Shown: positions 24,984 to 34,257, counted from the first letter of the stretch. The stretch is 64,000 bases of DNA from Gammaproteobacteria bacterium (GCA_024234895.1 JACKNJ010000009.1:53164-117163); one strand, 5' to 3'. The notes: generated by a model not told the origin, from the sequence alone. Numbers and translations: made by a program.

Positions 24984-26771
24984 CTAGGAATGGTCGACGT
25001 GCGTCTGCAACCAGAGTTCGAGCAGGGCGAGTTGCCAGAGCTTGCTGCCCTGGATGCGGGTGTGGTGCGCGGCGGGCCGTGCCAGCACGCGCTCGACGTA
25101 GGCGCGCTCGAACAGGCCGCGTTCCCGGCAGGCCTGACTGTCGAGGATGTCGCGCATGAAATCCAGAAATTCGCCGCGCACGTATTTCATGACCGGCATC
25201 GGGAAATAACCTTTCGGGCGGTCGATCACCGCATCCGGGATGCGTCCGCGCGCGACCCGCTTGAGCACCACCTTGGCGTCGTCGTTGTCCACGCCCAGCT
25301 TCAGATGCGGCGGCAGGCGCGCGGCCAGCTCGACCAGTTCGTGATCCAGGAACGGCACCCGCGCCTCCAGTCCGAAGGCCATGGTCATGTTGTCGACGCG
25401 CTTGACCGGGTCCTCGACGACCAGCGTGGTCGTGTCCAAACGCAACACCCGGTCGATGTATTCATCCGCGCCCGGCTCGGCCAGACGTTCGGCGATCAGC
25501 GACGCGGTGTGATCGGCGCCCCGGTAGTCGGGCGTGACCATGTCCAGGAATTCGTCGTGGTCGCGATCGAAGTAGTGCATGCGGAAACGCTCGAGGTCGC
25601 TGCCCTGCGCCGCGCGCATGCGTGGGTACCAGAAGTACCCGCCGAACACCTCGTCCGCGCCCTGCCCGCTCTGCACCACCTTGACGTGTTGCGAGACCTG
25701 CTCGGCGAGCAGATAGAAGGCCACCGCGTCCTGGCCGAACATCGGCTCGGCCATGTGGCGTACCGCCTCGGGCAGGCGCGGCAGCACATCGGCATTGCTG
25801 ATCATCAGCTTGTGGTGGTCGGTGGCGAAGCGCGCCGCCACCGGGTCCGAGTACTCGAACTCGCTGCCGCGCTCCTCCGGCTGGTCCTCGAAACCAATCG
25901 AGAAGGTCAGCAGCTTGTCCTGCCCGGCCTCGGCGAGCAGGCCGACGATCAGGCTGGAATCCAGCCCGCCGGACAGCAGCACGCCGACCGGCACGTCGGC
26001 GATGGTCTTGTGACGCTCGACCACGACCCGCAGCTGATCGTGCATGGCCTCGATCCACTCGTCGTCCGACTTCGGCTGCGCCGGGCGGGTCGCATCGAGA
26101 TGCCAGTAGCGATTCAGCTTCTCGCTGCCGTCCGCCTCGACGGTCAGCGTGTGCGCCGGCGGCAGCTTGGTGGCGCCCTTCAGGATCGTGCGCGGCGCCG
26201 GCACCACCGCGTGCAGCATGAACAGATTGTGCAGCGCGACCGGGTCGATGGCGGTATCCACCCCACCGCCGGCCAGCAACGCGGGCACGTCGGACGCGAA
26301 ACGCAGGCAAGCGTGCTGGCGCGACAGATACAGCGGCTTGATGCCGAAGCGGTCGCGGGCCAGGAACAGACGCTGGCGGCGCTCATCCCAGATCGCGAAG
26401 GCGAACATGCCGATCAGGCGCGGCACGCAGGCCTCGCCCCACTCGGCGTAGGCCTTCAGGATCACCTCGGTATCACCGTGCGAGGCGAAGTGGTGGCCGC
26501 GCGCGATCAGTTCCTCGCGCAGCGCCGGGTAGTTGTAGATGGTGCCGTTGAACACCAGCGCCAGGCCGGTCTCGGCATCGACCATCGGCTGGTTGGCGTG
26601 GAAGCTCAGGTCGATGATGGCCAGGCGGGTGTGCCCGAAGGCGAGCGGCCCGTCGCTGAACGAACCGACGTGGTCCGGCCCGCGCGGCGCGAGCTTTGCC
26701 ACCATGCGCGCGACCGCCTCCAGGTCGGGAGCCCGACCGTCGAATCGCAATTCACCGCAGATGCCGCACAT
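24984..26771 (-). CDS. Asparagine-synthase-type amidotransferase (possible N-acetylglutaminylglutamine amidotransferase)
   Basis: The 595-residue protein begins MCGICGELRFDG, giving Cys2 as the class II glutaminase nucleophile after Met removal. The glutaminase domain runs to about 200 (LVFNGTIYNY, LARDRFGIKPLY). The synthetase domain follows with the pyrophosphate loop LLSGGLDSSLIVGLLAEAG and a VVQSGQGADEVFGGY motif. The overall sequence style resembles the amidotransferase that makes the osmolyte N-acetylglutaminylglutamine amide rather than housekeeping AsnB. However, its usual partners, the dipeptide ligase and a peptidase, are not adjacent. Family is certain; the precise substrate is inference. 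It is followed at six bases by the REC-GGDEF-EAL gene. Confidence 0.82.
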   Translation of the reverse strand: MCGICGELRFDGRAPDLEAVARMVAKLAPRGPDHVGSFSDGPLAFGHTRLAIIDLSFHANQPMVDAETGLALVFNGTIYNYPALREELIARGHHFASHGDTEVILKAYAEWGEACVPRLIGMFAFAIWDERRQRLFLARDRFGIKPLYLSRQHACLRFASDVPALLAGGGVDTAIDPVALHNLFMLHAVVPAPRTILKGATKLPPAHTLTVEADGSEKLNRYWHLDATRPAQPKSDDEWIEAMHDQLRVVVERHKTIADVPVGVLLSGGLDSSLIVGLLAEAGQDKLLTFSIGFEDQPEERGSEFEYSDPVAARFATDHHKLMISNADVLPRLPEAVRHMAEPMFGQDAVAFYLLAEQVSQHVKVVQSGQGADEVFGGYFWYPRMRAAQGSDLERFRMHYFDRDHDEFLDMVTPDYRGADHTASLIAERLAEPGADEYIDRVLRLDTTTLVVEDPVKRVDNMTMAFGLEARVPFLDHELVELAARLPPHLKLGVDNDDAKVVLKRVARGRIPDAVIDRPKGYFPMPVMKYVRGEFLDFMRDILDSQACRERGLFERAYVERVLARPAAHHTRIQGSKLWQLALLELWLQTHVDHS

Positions 26772-26836
26772 CGGATTTGCCTGTCCCCGTCATCGATCGT
26801 GGGATCATCGCATCCCGCCAACTTCGGTTGTACACC

Positions 26837-27094
26837 ATGGATTGCCGTCCCGGCTGCGCCGCCTGCTGCATCGCGCCCTCCATCACCCGCCCGCTGCCCG
26901 GCATGCCCGACGGCAAACCGGCCGGCGTGCCCTGCGTGAATCTGGACGAGGCATTGCGCTGCCGCCTGTTCGGCAAGCCGGAACGGCCCGCGTTCTGCGG
27001 CAGCCTCAAGCCGGGACCGGATATGTGCGGCAGCGATCGCGACGAGGCGATGTCGATGCTCGCGACGCTGGAACACCTGACATCCCCAATGTAG
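26837..27094 (+). CDS. YkgJ-family cysteine-cluster protein
   Basis: This 85-residue protein is rich in cysteine: CRPGCAACC at residues 3-11, then VPCVNL, LRCRLFG, FCGSL and MCG. This is the CxxxCxxCC pattern of the YkgJ/zinc- or iron-chelating family, with the ligand set expected for a metal or Fe-S site. Function is unknown. The ATG at 26837 is used; the open frame upstream overlaps the divergent amidotransferase start. Its stop codon TAG is the first part of the GTAGGAGCGG repeat at 27091, so the repeat defines the C-terminus. Confidence 0.85.
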   Translation: MDCRPGCAACCIAPSITRPLPGMPDGKPAGVPCVNLDEALRCRLFGKPERPAFCGSLKPGPDMCGSDRDEAMSMLATLEHLTSPM

Positions 27095-27162
27095 GAGCGG
27101 CTTCAGCCGCGATCGGCGCAAGCGATTCTCCAGGCGCCGATCGCGGCTGAAGCCGCTCCTAC
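27091..27162. repeat. REP-like palindrome, GTAGGAGCGGCTTCAGCCGC type
   Basis: The left arm starts GTAGGAGCGGCTTCAGCCGC at 27091 and the right arm ends with its complement at 27162. The arms continue through GATCGGCGC/GCGCCGATC, so nearly 29 bases pair around a short loop. The same palindrome recurs at 30658, 36855 and 42985, and as a half at 44450. Its first bases supply the stop codon of the YkgJ-type gene. Confidence 0.92.
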
Positions 27163-27189
27163 AGTGGAATTGCCTTCATCCACCCGGAT

Positions 27190-27864
27190 TCACAACAACC
27201 CCCGCTCCATGAACGACACGGTCACGCCGTCGCCGACCACGATGTGATCGAGCACCCGCACGTCGATCAAGGCCAACGCCTCTTTCAGACGCCGCGTGAT
27301 CGCATGATCCGCGCCGCTCGGTTCCGCCACCCCGGACGGATGATTGTGGGCAAGGATCACCGCGCCGGCATTGTGCGCGAGCGCCCGCCGCACGACCTCG
27401 CGCGGATGCACGCTGGCGCCGTCGATGGTGCCGAAGAACAGCTCCTCGAAGGCGATCACCCGATGCCGCGAATCCAGGAACAGCACCGCGAACACCTCCT
27501 GCGGGCGGTCGCGCAGACGCAACGACAGATAGCGCGCGGTCGCCTCCGGGCTCTCCAGTGCGTCGCCCCGGGTGAGGGTTTCGAGCAGATGGCGACGGGC
27601 CATCTCCAGCACTGCCTGCAACTGGGCGTACTTGGCGTCACCCAGCCCCTTGGCTTCACAGAAGCCGGCGCGGTCCGCCTCCAGCATCGGGCGCAGCCCT
27701 CCGAAACGGTCGAGCATTTCGCGCGCGAGATCGACCGCCGACTTACCCGTGACGCCGACGCGCAGGAAGATCGCCAGCAGTTCGGCGTCCGACAGCGCCG
27801 CCGCGCCCTTCGCCAACAATTTTTCCCTGGGCCGCTCGGAAGCCGGCCAATCCGTTATCGCCAT
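27190..27864 (-). CDS. radC: RadC-family JAMM-domain protein
   Basis: The 224-residue protein has an N-terminal helix-hairpin-helix-like segment (GAAALSDAELLAIFLRVG) and a C-terminal JAMM metalloprotease-like domain. The zinc ligands are visible in the EELFFGTIDGASVHPREV and ILAHNHPSG motifs. The protein was named for DNA repair, but that role has been withdrawn and its function is open. It is divergent from coaBC, the standard gammaproteobacterial arrangement. Confidence 0.93.
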   Translation of the reverse strand: MAITDWPASERPREKLLAKGAAALSDAELLAIFLRVGVTGKSAVDLAREMLDRFGGLRPMLEADRAGFCEAKGLGDAKYAQLQAVLEMARRHLLETLTRGDALESPEATARYLSLRLRDRPQEVFAVLFLDSRHRVIAFEELFFGTIDGASVHPREVVRRALAHNAGAVILAHNHPSGVAEPSGADHAITRRLKEALALIDVRVLDHIVVGDGVTVSFMERGLL

Positions 27865-27923
27865 GTCGTTCCATCCTCCTTCTGACGCTGCCGGATCATA
27901 AGCCGCTGGTTTACTCTCTCGCC

Positions 27924-29117
27924 ATGAACCCGCTCCTGGGCAAACACATCCTTCTCGGCGTCAGCGGCGGCATCGCCGCCTACAAGGCTGCCGAACTGGT
28001 CCGCCGCCTGCGCGACGCCGGCGCCGACGTGCGCGTGGTGATGACGCGCGGCGCGCAGGCCTTCGTGACGCCGCTGACCTTCCAGGCCCTGTCCACGCAC
28101 CCGGTGCACACCGACCTGCTCGACCCGGCGGCCGAGGCCGGCATGGGCCACATCGAGCTCGCGCGCTGGGCCGATCTGGTGCTGATCGCGCCGGCCTCCG
28201 CGAACCTGATCGCGCGCCTCGCGCAGGGCCGCGGCGACGATCTGCTGAGCACGCTGTGTCTCGCCACCGAGGCGCCGATCGCGCTGGCCCCGGCGATGAA
28301 CCGCGTCATGTGGGCCGACGCCGCGACCCGACACAACATTTCCACCGTCCGTGAGCGCGGCATCCGCCTGTTCGGCCCCGCCGAGGGCGAACAGGCCTGC
28401 GGCGAAACCGGCGCCGGGCGCATGCTGGAGGTGCCTGAACTGGTCGAGCGCGCCGCCGGGGTGTTCGCGCATCAGGCCCTGGCCGGGCGGCGCGTGCTGG
28501 TCACCGCCGGCCCGACCCGCGAGGCCATCGACCCGGTGCGCTACCTCAGCAACCGCAGCAGCGGGCGCATGGGCTTCGCGGTCGCCGAGGCCGCGCGCGA
28601 GGCCGGCGCGGCGGTCACGCTGATCGCCGGACCTGTGCACCTGCACACCCCGCCGGGCGTGAAGCGCGTCGACGTGATCTCCGCGGCCGACATGTTCGCG
28701 GCGGTCAGCAACGCGGTCGCCAATACCGACATCTTCATCGCCTCGGCAGCGGTCGCGGACTACCGCCCGGCCGCCATCGCTTCCGACAAGATCAAGAAGA
28801 CGGCCCGCACGCTGAGCCTCGAACTCGAACGCACCGAGGACATCCTCGCCCACGTCGCCGCCCGCGATCCGAAACCGTTCTGCGTCGGCTTCGCCGCCGA
28901 GACCCGCGACGTCGCCGGGTACGCGCGCGACAAACTCGCCCGCAAAGGCCTGGACATGATCGCCGCCAACGACGTCAGCCAGCCCGGTATCGGTTTCGAC
29001 AGCGAGGAGAACGCGCTGCAGGTCCTCTGGGCGGATGGCGAAGCCGCGTTGCCCCGAGCGCGCAAAAGCGTGCTCGCCCGGCAGTTGGTCGCGCTGATTG
29101 CGGAGCGGCTAACCTGA
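27924..29117 (+). CDS. coaBC: Bifunctional phosphopantothenoylcysteine decarboxylase/phosphopantothenate-cysteine ligase
   Basis: CoaBC makes 4'-phosphopantetheine for coenzyme A: the C-terminal CoaB domain joins phosphopantothenate to cysteine using CTP, and the N-terminal FMN-dependent CoaC domain decarboxylates the product. The 397-residue protein shows the flavoprotein start LLGVSGGIAAYKAAEL, the PAMNRVMW motif and the active-site Cys region EGEQACGETGAGRM. The CoaB part begins VLVTAGPTREAIDPVR and contains KIKK. The ATG is eight bases after TTTACT and lacks a clear ribosome-binding site. The dut gene that usually follows is absent. Confidence 0.96.
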   Translation: MNPLLGKHILLGVSGGIAAYKAAELVRRLRDAGADVRVVMTRGAQAFVTPLTFQALSTHPVHTDLLDPAAEAGMGHIELARWADLVLIAPASANLIARLAQGRGDDLLSTLCLATEAPIALAPAMNRVMWADAATRHNISTVRERGIRLFGPAEGEQACGETGAGRMLEVPELVERAAGVFAHQALAGRRVLVTAGPTREAIDPVRYLSNRSSGRMGFAVAEAAREAGAAVTLIAGPVHLHTPPGVKRVDVISAADMFAAVSNAVANTDIFIASAAVADYRPAAIASDKIKKTARTLSLELERTEDILAHVAARDPKPFCVGFAAETRDVAGYARDKLARKGLDMIAANDVSQPGIGFDSEENALQVLWADGEAALPRARKSVLARQLVALIAERLT

Positions 29118-29146
29118 ACACCCAACTCACTGAGCGGGTTTGGCCG

Positions 29147-29205
29147 GGCTTCGACTCCGCTCAGCCACCGAACGCCGGCCCCGCTGGTTGAGCGGAGTCG
29201 AAGCC
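29147..29205. repeat. Palindromic repeat, TTCGACTCCGCTCA type
   Basis: GGCTTCGACTCCGCTCA (29147-29163) pairs perfectly with TGAGCGGAGTCGAAGCC (29189-29205). It is the same family as the palindrome at 9276-9331 and sits where dut would be expected between coaBC and algC. Confidence 0.85.
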
Positions 29206-29258
29206 AACCCCTGTTCGCGGGCAACCCTCTCCCACCACACGATTCCAGACGAAACGCC

Positions 29259-30644
29259 ATGACACCTGACCAGATCCCCGAATCCATCTTCCGTGCCTAC
29301 GACATCCGTGGCGTCGTCGAAACCGCGCTGACCCCGGACGCGGTCCGCGAGATCGGCCGCGCCGTCGGCACCGAAGCGCAGCGGCGCGGCGACAACGCGG
29401 TCGCGCTGGCCCGCGACGGCCGCCTGTCCGGCCCGGCCCTGCTCGATGCGCTCGCCGAGGGCATCCTCAGCACCGGCGCGGATGTGATCGATCTCGGCAT
29501 GGTGCCGACCCCGGTGCTGTATTACGCGACCCACACGCTGGATACCGGCTCCGGCGTCATGGTCACCGGCTCGCACAACCCGCCGGAATACAACGGCCTG
29601 AAGATGGTGCTGGCCGGCGAGACCCTGGCCGAGGCCGCCATTCAGGATCTCAAGCGCCGCGTTTACGAAGGCGACGTGAAGCAGGGCGAGGGCACGCGTT
29701 CCAGCATCGACCTGCGCGAGCAATATCTGGACCGCATCCTGTCCGACGTGAAGCTGGCGCGACCGCTCAAGGTCGTCGTCGATGCCGGCAACGGCGTCGC
29801 CGGCGAACTGGCGCCGAAGCTGCTGAAGGCACTGGGCTGCGATGTCGCCGCCGAACTCTATTGCGACATCGACGGCAACTTCCCGAACCACCATCCGGAC
29901 CCGGCCAAGCCGCACAACCTCGAAGACGTGATCGCCGCGGTGAAGCAGACCGGCGCCGACCTGGGTCTGGCCTTCGACGGCGACGGCGACCGCGTCGGCG
30001 TGGTCACCGCCAACGGCGACATCGTCTGGCCGGACCGCCTGCTGATGCTGTGGGCGGCGGATGTGGTCGACCGCAATCCCGGCGGGCGCATCATCTATGA
30101 CGTGAAGTGTTCGCGACACGTGCCCAGGGTCATCGCCGCGCACGGCGGCGACCCGATGATGTGGAAGACCGGCCACTCGCTGATCAAGGGCAAGATGCGC
30201 GAGACCGGCGCGTTGCTGGCCGGCGAGATGTCCGGCCACGTGTTCTTCAAGGAGCGCTGGTACGGCTTCGACGACGCGCTCTACGCGACCGCGCGTCTGC
30301 TGGAGATCCTCGCCAGGGACGAACGCCGCCCGACCGAGGTGTTCGACGCGCTGCCCGACAGCGTCAACACGCCCGAACTGAATATCTGCTTCGAGGAAGG
30401 CGGGCAGGTCGAGTTCATGAACAACTTCAACGCACTCGGCCCGATCCAGGGTGCCGACATCGCCACCATCGACGGCGTGCGCGCCGACTTCGCCGACGGC
30501 TTCGGCCTGGTGCGTGCATCCAACACCACGCCCTGTCTGGTGATCCGCTTCGAGGCCGACGACGAGGCGGCGCTGGAACGCATCAAGGACATCTTCCGGG
30601 CGCGCATGGAAGCCGCCGCGCCCGGCATCGACCTGCCCTTCTGA
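29259..30644 (+). CDS. algC: Phosphomannomutase/phosphoglucomutase
   Basis: The 461-residue enzyme of the alpha-D-phosphohexomutase family interconverts mannose or glucose 6- and 1-phosphates for nucleotide-sugar synthesis. Domain 1 has the phosphoserine loop VMVTGSHNPPEYNG. The metal-binding loop is FDGDGDRVGV and the sugar-binding loop is GEMSGHVFFKERW. Domain 4 carries the phosphate-binding RASNTTPCLVIRFEA. It supplies precursors for the polysaccharide genes in this window. The start follows an unremarkable leader after the palindrome at 29147. Confidence 0.94.
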   Translation: MTPDQIPESIFRAYDIRGVVETALTPDAVREIGRAVGTEAQRRGDNAVALARDGRLSGPALLDALAEGILSTGADVIDLGMVPTPVLYYATHTLDTGSGVMVTGSHNPPEYNGLKMVLAGETLAEAAIQDLKRRVYEGDVKQGEGTRSSIDLREQYLDRILSDVKLARPLKVVVDAGNGVAGELAPKLLKALGCDVAAELYCDIDGNFPNHHPDPAKPHNLEDVIAAVKQTGADLGLAFDGDGDRVGVVTANGDIVWPDRLLMLWAADVVDRNPGGRIIYDVKCSRHVPRVIAAHGGDPMMWKTGHSLIKGKMRETGALLAGEMSGHVFFKERWYGFDDALYATARLLEILARDERRPTEVFDALPDSVNTPELNICFEEGGQVEFMNNFNALGPIQGADIATIDGVRADFADGFGLVRASNTTPCLVIRFEADDEAALERIKDIFRARMEAAAPGIDLPF

Positions 30645-30657
30645 AGAAAAAACCCAT

Positions 30658-30730
30658 GTAGGAGCGGCTTCAGCCGCGATCCGCGCCCGGAATGGCCGTC
30701 AACGCCGGTCGCGGCTGAAGCCGCTCCTAC
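30658..30730. repeat. REP-like palindrome, GTAGGAGCGGCTTCAGCCGC type
   Basis: The same arms as at 27091, beginning GTAGGAGCGGCTTCAGCCGC and ending in the complement at 30730, enclose a divergent ~25-base loop. It lies between algC and the PTPS-related membrane protein. Confidence 0.92.
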
Positions 30731-30754
30731 AGCGAGCCCCTCGGCGAACCCATC

Positions 30755-33151
30755 ATGAACCGGACCGCATCCCCCTCCGACCCCCGCCAAGCCGCCTGGC
30801 TGCTGAGCGCGCTGATCCTGCTCGCGCTGGCCTATCTGATCGGCGTGGTCGACCCGATCAAGTACGAGCTGATCGCCGCCAAGCAGCAGGGCATCGGCAT
30901 GATCGATGCCGCCAGGCAATCGCTGATCAACAACATCGTCGGGCTCGCCGGCGGCGGACTGTTGCTGGCCGGTCTGCTGGTCGCGCTGGTGCGCGGCGAA
31001 TGGAAAAGCGGCGATCTGTCCGCGCTGCTGGCCGACGCCCCGAAGGCGCTGTTCTGGCTGCCGGCCATCGCGCTGTTGGTGTGGTTCTCGCAGGGTTACC
31101 TGTACCCCGGCTTTCTGCTGCCCGGCGACACCGGCAGTCACATGGTGCGGGCGATCCATACCGGACGTGCATTCAGCGAAGGCGAGATGCCCTTCTGGAG
31201 CAACCATTTCTACATGGGCGCGCCGTTCCTGGAGTTCTACGCGCCGCTGTTCTACTGGGGCGCCGGTGCGTTCTACGCGCTGACCGGCAGCATGGAGTGG
31301 GGCCCGAAGGGGTTCCTGCTGGTCGCCAACCTGGTCGCCGGCATCGGCATGTACGGCTTCGTGCGCGCGCTTGGCGAGTCGCGTTTCGCGGCCATGGTCG
31401 CGGGTCTGGTCTACGCCGGCAGCTGGGCACATGGGCATCTGATCCTGCAACAGGGGCCATTGCCGTTGCAGCTCGCGATGGCCTGGATTCCGCTGCTGTT
31501 CTGGGCGGGCGAGCGCCTGTTCCAGGCACGCGGAGCCTTCGGCTGGAGCTGGGCGGCGACCGCACTGTGCGCAGGCGGCGCGATCGCCACGCATCAGCCG
31601 CATGGCGTGTTCGCCGGCCTCTACCTGGCGCTGTATCTGGCGGCGCGCTGGGGTCTCTCTGATCGCGACTGGCGCGTGTTGCCGGGCCTGCTTTCGGCGG
31701 GCGCGCTGGGTTTCGCGATGGCGCTGTTCGCGGTGGTCCCGCACCTGCTGGAACAGTCCTATGTCGTGAGCCACGCGGACGCTCAGCCGCCGCACCTGAC
31801 CGTGCCGAGCCTCGAATACCTGGCCACGTTGCTGACCTGGAGCAACATGAAATCGTCGCTGGCGCCGAAGTCGGCAGCCTATCTCGGCCTCAGCGCGGTG
31901 CTGCTGGCCGGTTACGCCGTGTATCGCTGGCGACGCGGGCCATCGCCAGCCGGCGGCAAGCGGGTGTGGCTGCCGCTGTTCGGCCTCGGCCTGCTGCTGT
32001 CTCTGAGCCTGCGCGGCATGCTGATGCGCGACGTGATCTTCACGCTGTTCTTCCTGGCACCGCTGGCCGGCGCAGGCGCGGGTGCGCTGGTCGGCACCCG
32101 CAGACATGCGCCCGCGATCGTGCTGGCGGTGCTGATGCTCGATCTCGGCAGCACCGCGATCCAGCCGCTGGCGCGCGCCGAAAAGGTCTATCTGCTGGAG
32201 GCCGGCCAGTATTTCGCCGATCACCACGCCGACGAACGGCTCGCGCGCAGCAATACGCGCGAAGGCAACGGTGACGATGGCAAACCGGTCATGGATATGG
32301 GGCCGTCCGGCGGCGTCGATCTTTACCCGGCAGTGCAGAACGTCGGCGGCCCGCACAACCACGCGGCCACGCCCATCCACAATTACGTGGTCAGCCTGCT
32401 GAAAATCGCGGAGGCCAGCCTGCGCGCGAACCGCGGACTGGACGACACCGCCAACACCGCGCTGGCGGTGCTGAACGTGTCGATGGTCAGCAACGACGAC
32501 GGCTTTCGGATGGGCTTCCCGGCCGAATTCACGGACGCACGAACCGAAGGCCCGCTCGGGCGCGTGCTGCGCGTACGTCACCCCACGCCGGTCCTGTTCA
32601 GCACGCGTCTGACGCCGGTGCAAGGCGACCCCGCCCTGATGCGACCGATGTTCTGGAGCGAAGACTTCGCCGAAGACAGCGCCGCAACCCGCACCATGCG
32701 CGACTACGTGCACCGGGTCCTCGATGGCATGTCGATCGATCTCGCCGCGCGCACCGCGGCGACGATTCCGGTCCGTGACCTGACCGCGCCGGAAGGTGCT
32801 GGCACCACCGACCGGCCACTCGAGATCGTCGACTACCGGGTCGGGCGGCAGCGCGTCACGCTCGCGATCGACGCACCGGCGGATGGCTGGGTGCAGCTCG
32901 CGCATCCCTGGTATCCGGCGCAACGGGTACTGCACGATGGCAAGGCGGTCGAACCGCTTGTCGGCGCATTCGGCTTCCTGGTCCTGCCCGCGCACGCCGG
33001 CCACAACGATTATCTGGTCGAACCGACCTACACCCCTCTGCGCGTGCAGATGGCCTGGCTGTCCGGCGGCGCGCTGTTGTTCACCCTCGCGTTGGCGTCT
33101 ATCGTCAGCCTGCGCAGACGCACCCCCATCCAACAAGAATCGCAGCCATGA
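30755..33151 (+). CDS. Large membrane protein of the PTPS-related (GT-C-like) family
   Basis: A 798-residue inner-membrane protein with about 11-12 helices in its first ~460 residues, a long periplasmic domain (about 460-765) and a final helix with a basic cytoplasmic end. The first large loop has LLPGDTGSHMVRA and EGEMPFWSNHFYMGAPFLEFY. This pattern is typical of the 6-pyruvoyl-tetrahydropterin-synthase-related membrane family, thought to be lipid-linked glycosyltransferases despite the name. It overlaps the GT2-GtrA gene by four bases, so the pair likely forms a unit: GT2 charges the lipid carrier and this protein uses it. The acceptor is unknown. Confidence 0.8.
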   Translation: MNRTASPSDPRQAAWLLSALILLALAYLIGVVDPIKYELIAAKQQGIGMIDAARQSLINNIVGLAGGGLLLAGLLVALVRGEWKSGDLSALLADAPKALFWLPAIALLVWFSQGYLYPGFLLPGDTGSHMVRAIHTGRAFSEGEMPFWSNHFYMGAPFLEFYAPLFYWGAGAFYALTGSMEWGPKGFLLVANLVAGIGMYGFVRALGESRFAAMVAGLVYAGSWAHGHLILQQGPLPLQLAMAWIPLLFWAGERLFQARGAFGWSWAATALCAGGAIATHQPHGVFAGLYLALYLAARWGLSDRDWRVLPGLLSAGALGFAMALFAVVPHLLEQSYVVSHADAQPPHLTVPSLEYLATLLTWSNMKSSLAPKSAAYLGLSAVLLAGYAVYRWRRGPSPAGGKRVWLPLFGLGLLLSLSLRGMLMRDVIFTLFFLAPLAGAGAGALVGTRRHAPAIVLAVLMLDLGSTAIQPLARAEKVYLLEAGQYFADHHADERLARSNTREGNGDDGKPVMDMGPSGGVDLYPAVQNVGGPHNHAATPIHNYVVSLLKIAEASLRANRGLDDTANTALAVLNVSMVSNDDGFRMGFPAEFTDARTEGPLGRVLRVRHPTPVLFSTRLTPVQGDPALMRPMFWSEDFAEDSAATRTMRDYVHRVLDGMSIDLAARTAATIPVRDLTAPEGAGTTDRPLEIVDYRVGRQRVTLAIDAPADGWVQLAHPWYPAQRVLHDGKAVEPLVGAFGFLVLPAHAGHNDYLVEPTYTPLRVQMAWLSGGALLFTLALASIVSLRRRTPIQQESQP

Positions 33152-34257
33152 CCACTGAATGCCGGGCGCCCGAACTCTCGATCATCGTCCCCACCTTCAA
33201 GGAGGTGGATAACGTCCGCGAGCTGGTCCGCCGCGTCGAGGCCTGCATGGGCGACGTGGCCTGGGAGATCATCTTCGTGGATGACGACTCGCCCGACGGC
33301 ACCGCCGACGAGGCCCGCGCGGTCGGCAACGAAGACACCCGCGTGCGCTGCATCCAGCGCATCGGCCGGCGCGGCCTGTCGACCGCCTGCGTCGAAGGCA
33401 TGCTCGCCAGCAACGCGGATTACTTCGCGGTCATGGACGGCGACCTCCAGCACGACGAGACCCTGCTGCCGGAGATGCTGCGCACCATCAAGGCGGAAAG
33501 GCTCGACGCCGTGGTCGGCAGCCGTTATGTCGACGGCGGCGGCATCGGCGACTGGAACGAACGCCGCGCCTTCATCAGCCGTTTCTCCACCCAACTCGGC
33601 GAGAAGCTGCTGAAGGTGCAGTTGAAGGACCCGATGAGCGGCTTCTTCATGATCACCCGCGAGACGCTGAACCTCAGCGTGCGCAACCTGAGCGGCATCG
33701 GCTTCAAGATCCTGCTCGATATCTTCGCCTCGGCCGAACGCCCGCTGCGCTTCAAGGAACTGCCGTTCACCTTCCGCACCCGCCAGGCCGGCGAGAGCAA
33801 GCTCGACAGCACCGTCGCCTGGGAATACGTGATGATGCTGCTCGACAAGACCGTCGGGCGTTACGTGCCGGTGCGCTTCATCTCCTTCTCGCTGATCGGC
33901 GGCCTCGGCGTGTTCGTGCACATGGCCGTGCTGACCCTGATGTTCGAATTCTTCGGCGCCGGCTTTGCCGCCGGACAGATCACCGCGACGCTGGTCGCGA
34001 TGGTGTTCAACTTCTTCCTCAACAACGTGCTGACCTACCGCGACCGTCGCCTGCGCGGCATCAGGATGTTGTGGGGTCTGCTGTCCTTCATGATCGCCTG
34101 CTCGGTGGGCGCCTTCGCCAACGTCGGCATCGCGATTTATCTGTTCGAGATGGATACCTTCTGGGTGCTGTCGGCGATCGCCGGCGTGCTGGTCGGCGCC
34201 GTCTGGAATTACGCGATCACGACCGTTTACACCTGGAACAAGCCCAAGGGGGCCTGA
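33148..34257 (+). CDS. GT2 polyprenyl-phosphate glycosyltransferase fused to GtrA
   Basis: The 369-residue protein has an N-terminal GT-A domain (about 1-235) like dolichyl-phosphate mannose synthase: LSIIVPTFKEVDNV, the metal-binding VDDDSPDGT and VMDGDLQHD, and the SGFFMITRE acceptor loop. A GtrA domain of four helices follows (about 240-365), a putative flippase for lipid-linked sugar. Such fusions make a polyprenyl-phosphate sugar and move it to the periplasmic face. Start and stop overlap with the upstream membrane protein (ATGA). Confidence 0.9.
   Translation: MTTECRAPELSIIVPTFKEVDNVRELVRRVEACMGDVAWEIIFVDDDSPDGTADEARAVGNEDTRVRCIQRIGRRGLSTACVEGMLASNADYFAVMDGDLQHDETLLPEMLRTIKAERLDAVVGSRYVDGGGIGDWNERRAFISRFSTQLGEKLLKVQLKDPMSGFFMITRETLNLSVRNLSGIGFKILLDIFASAERPLRFKELPFTFRTRQAGESKLDSTVAWEYVMMLLDKTVGRYVPVRFISFSLIGGLGVFVHMAVLTLMFEFFGAGFAAGQITATLVAMVFNFFLNNVLTYRDRRLRGIRMLWGLLSFMIACSVGAFANVGIAIYLFEMDTFWVLSAIAGVLVGAVWNYAITTVYTWNKPKGA

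Noticed and set aside
23241..26939. Very long open frame (over 1,200 codons) on the plus strand
   Set aside because: It is antisense to the REC-GGDEF-EAL and amidotransferase genes, and its translation is rich in Arg, His, Gln and Val with no domain. High GC produces such mirror frames.
30281..33136. Open frame of about 950 codons on the minus strand
   Set aside because: Antisense to algC and the PTPS-related membrane protein; composition is that of a mirror frame (Gln, Arg, Ala) with no motif.
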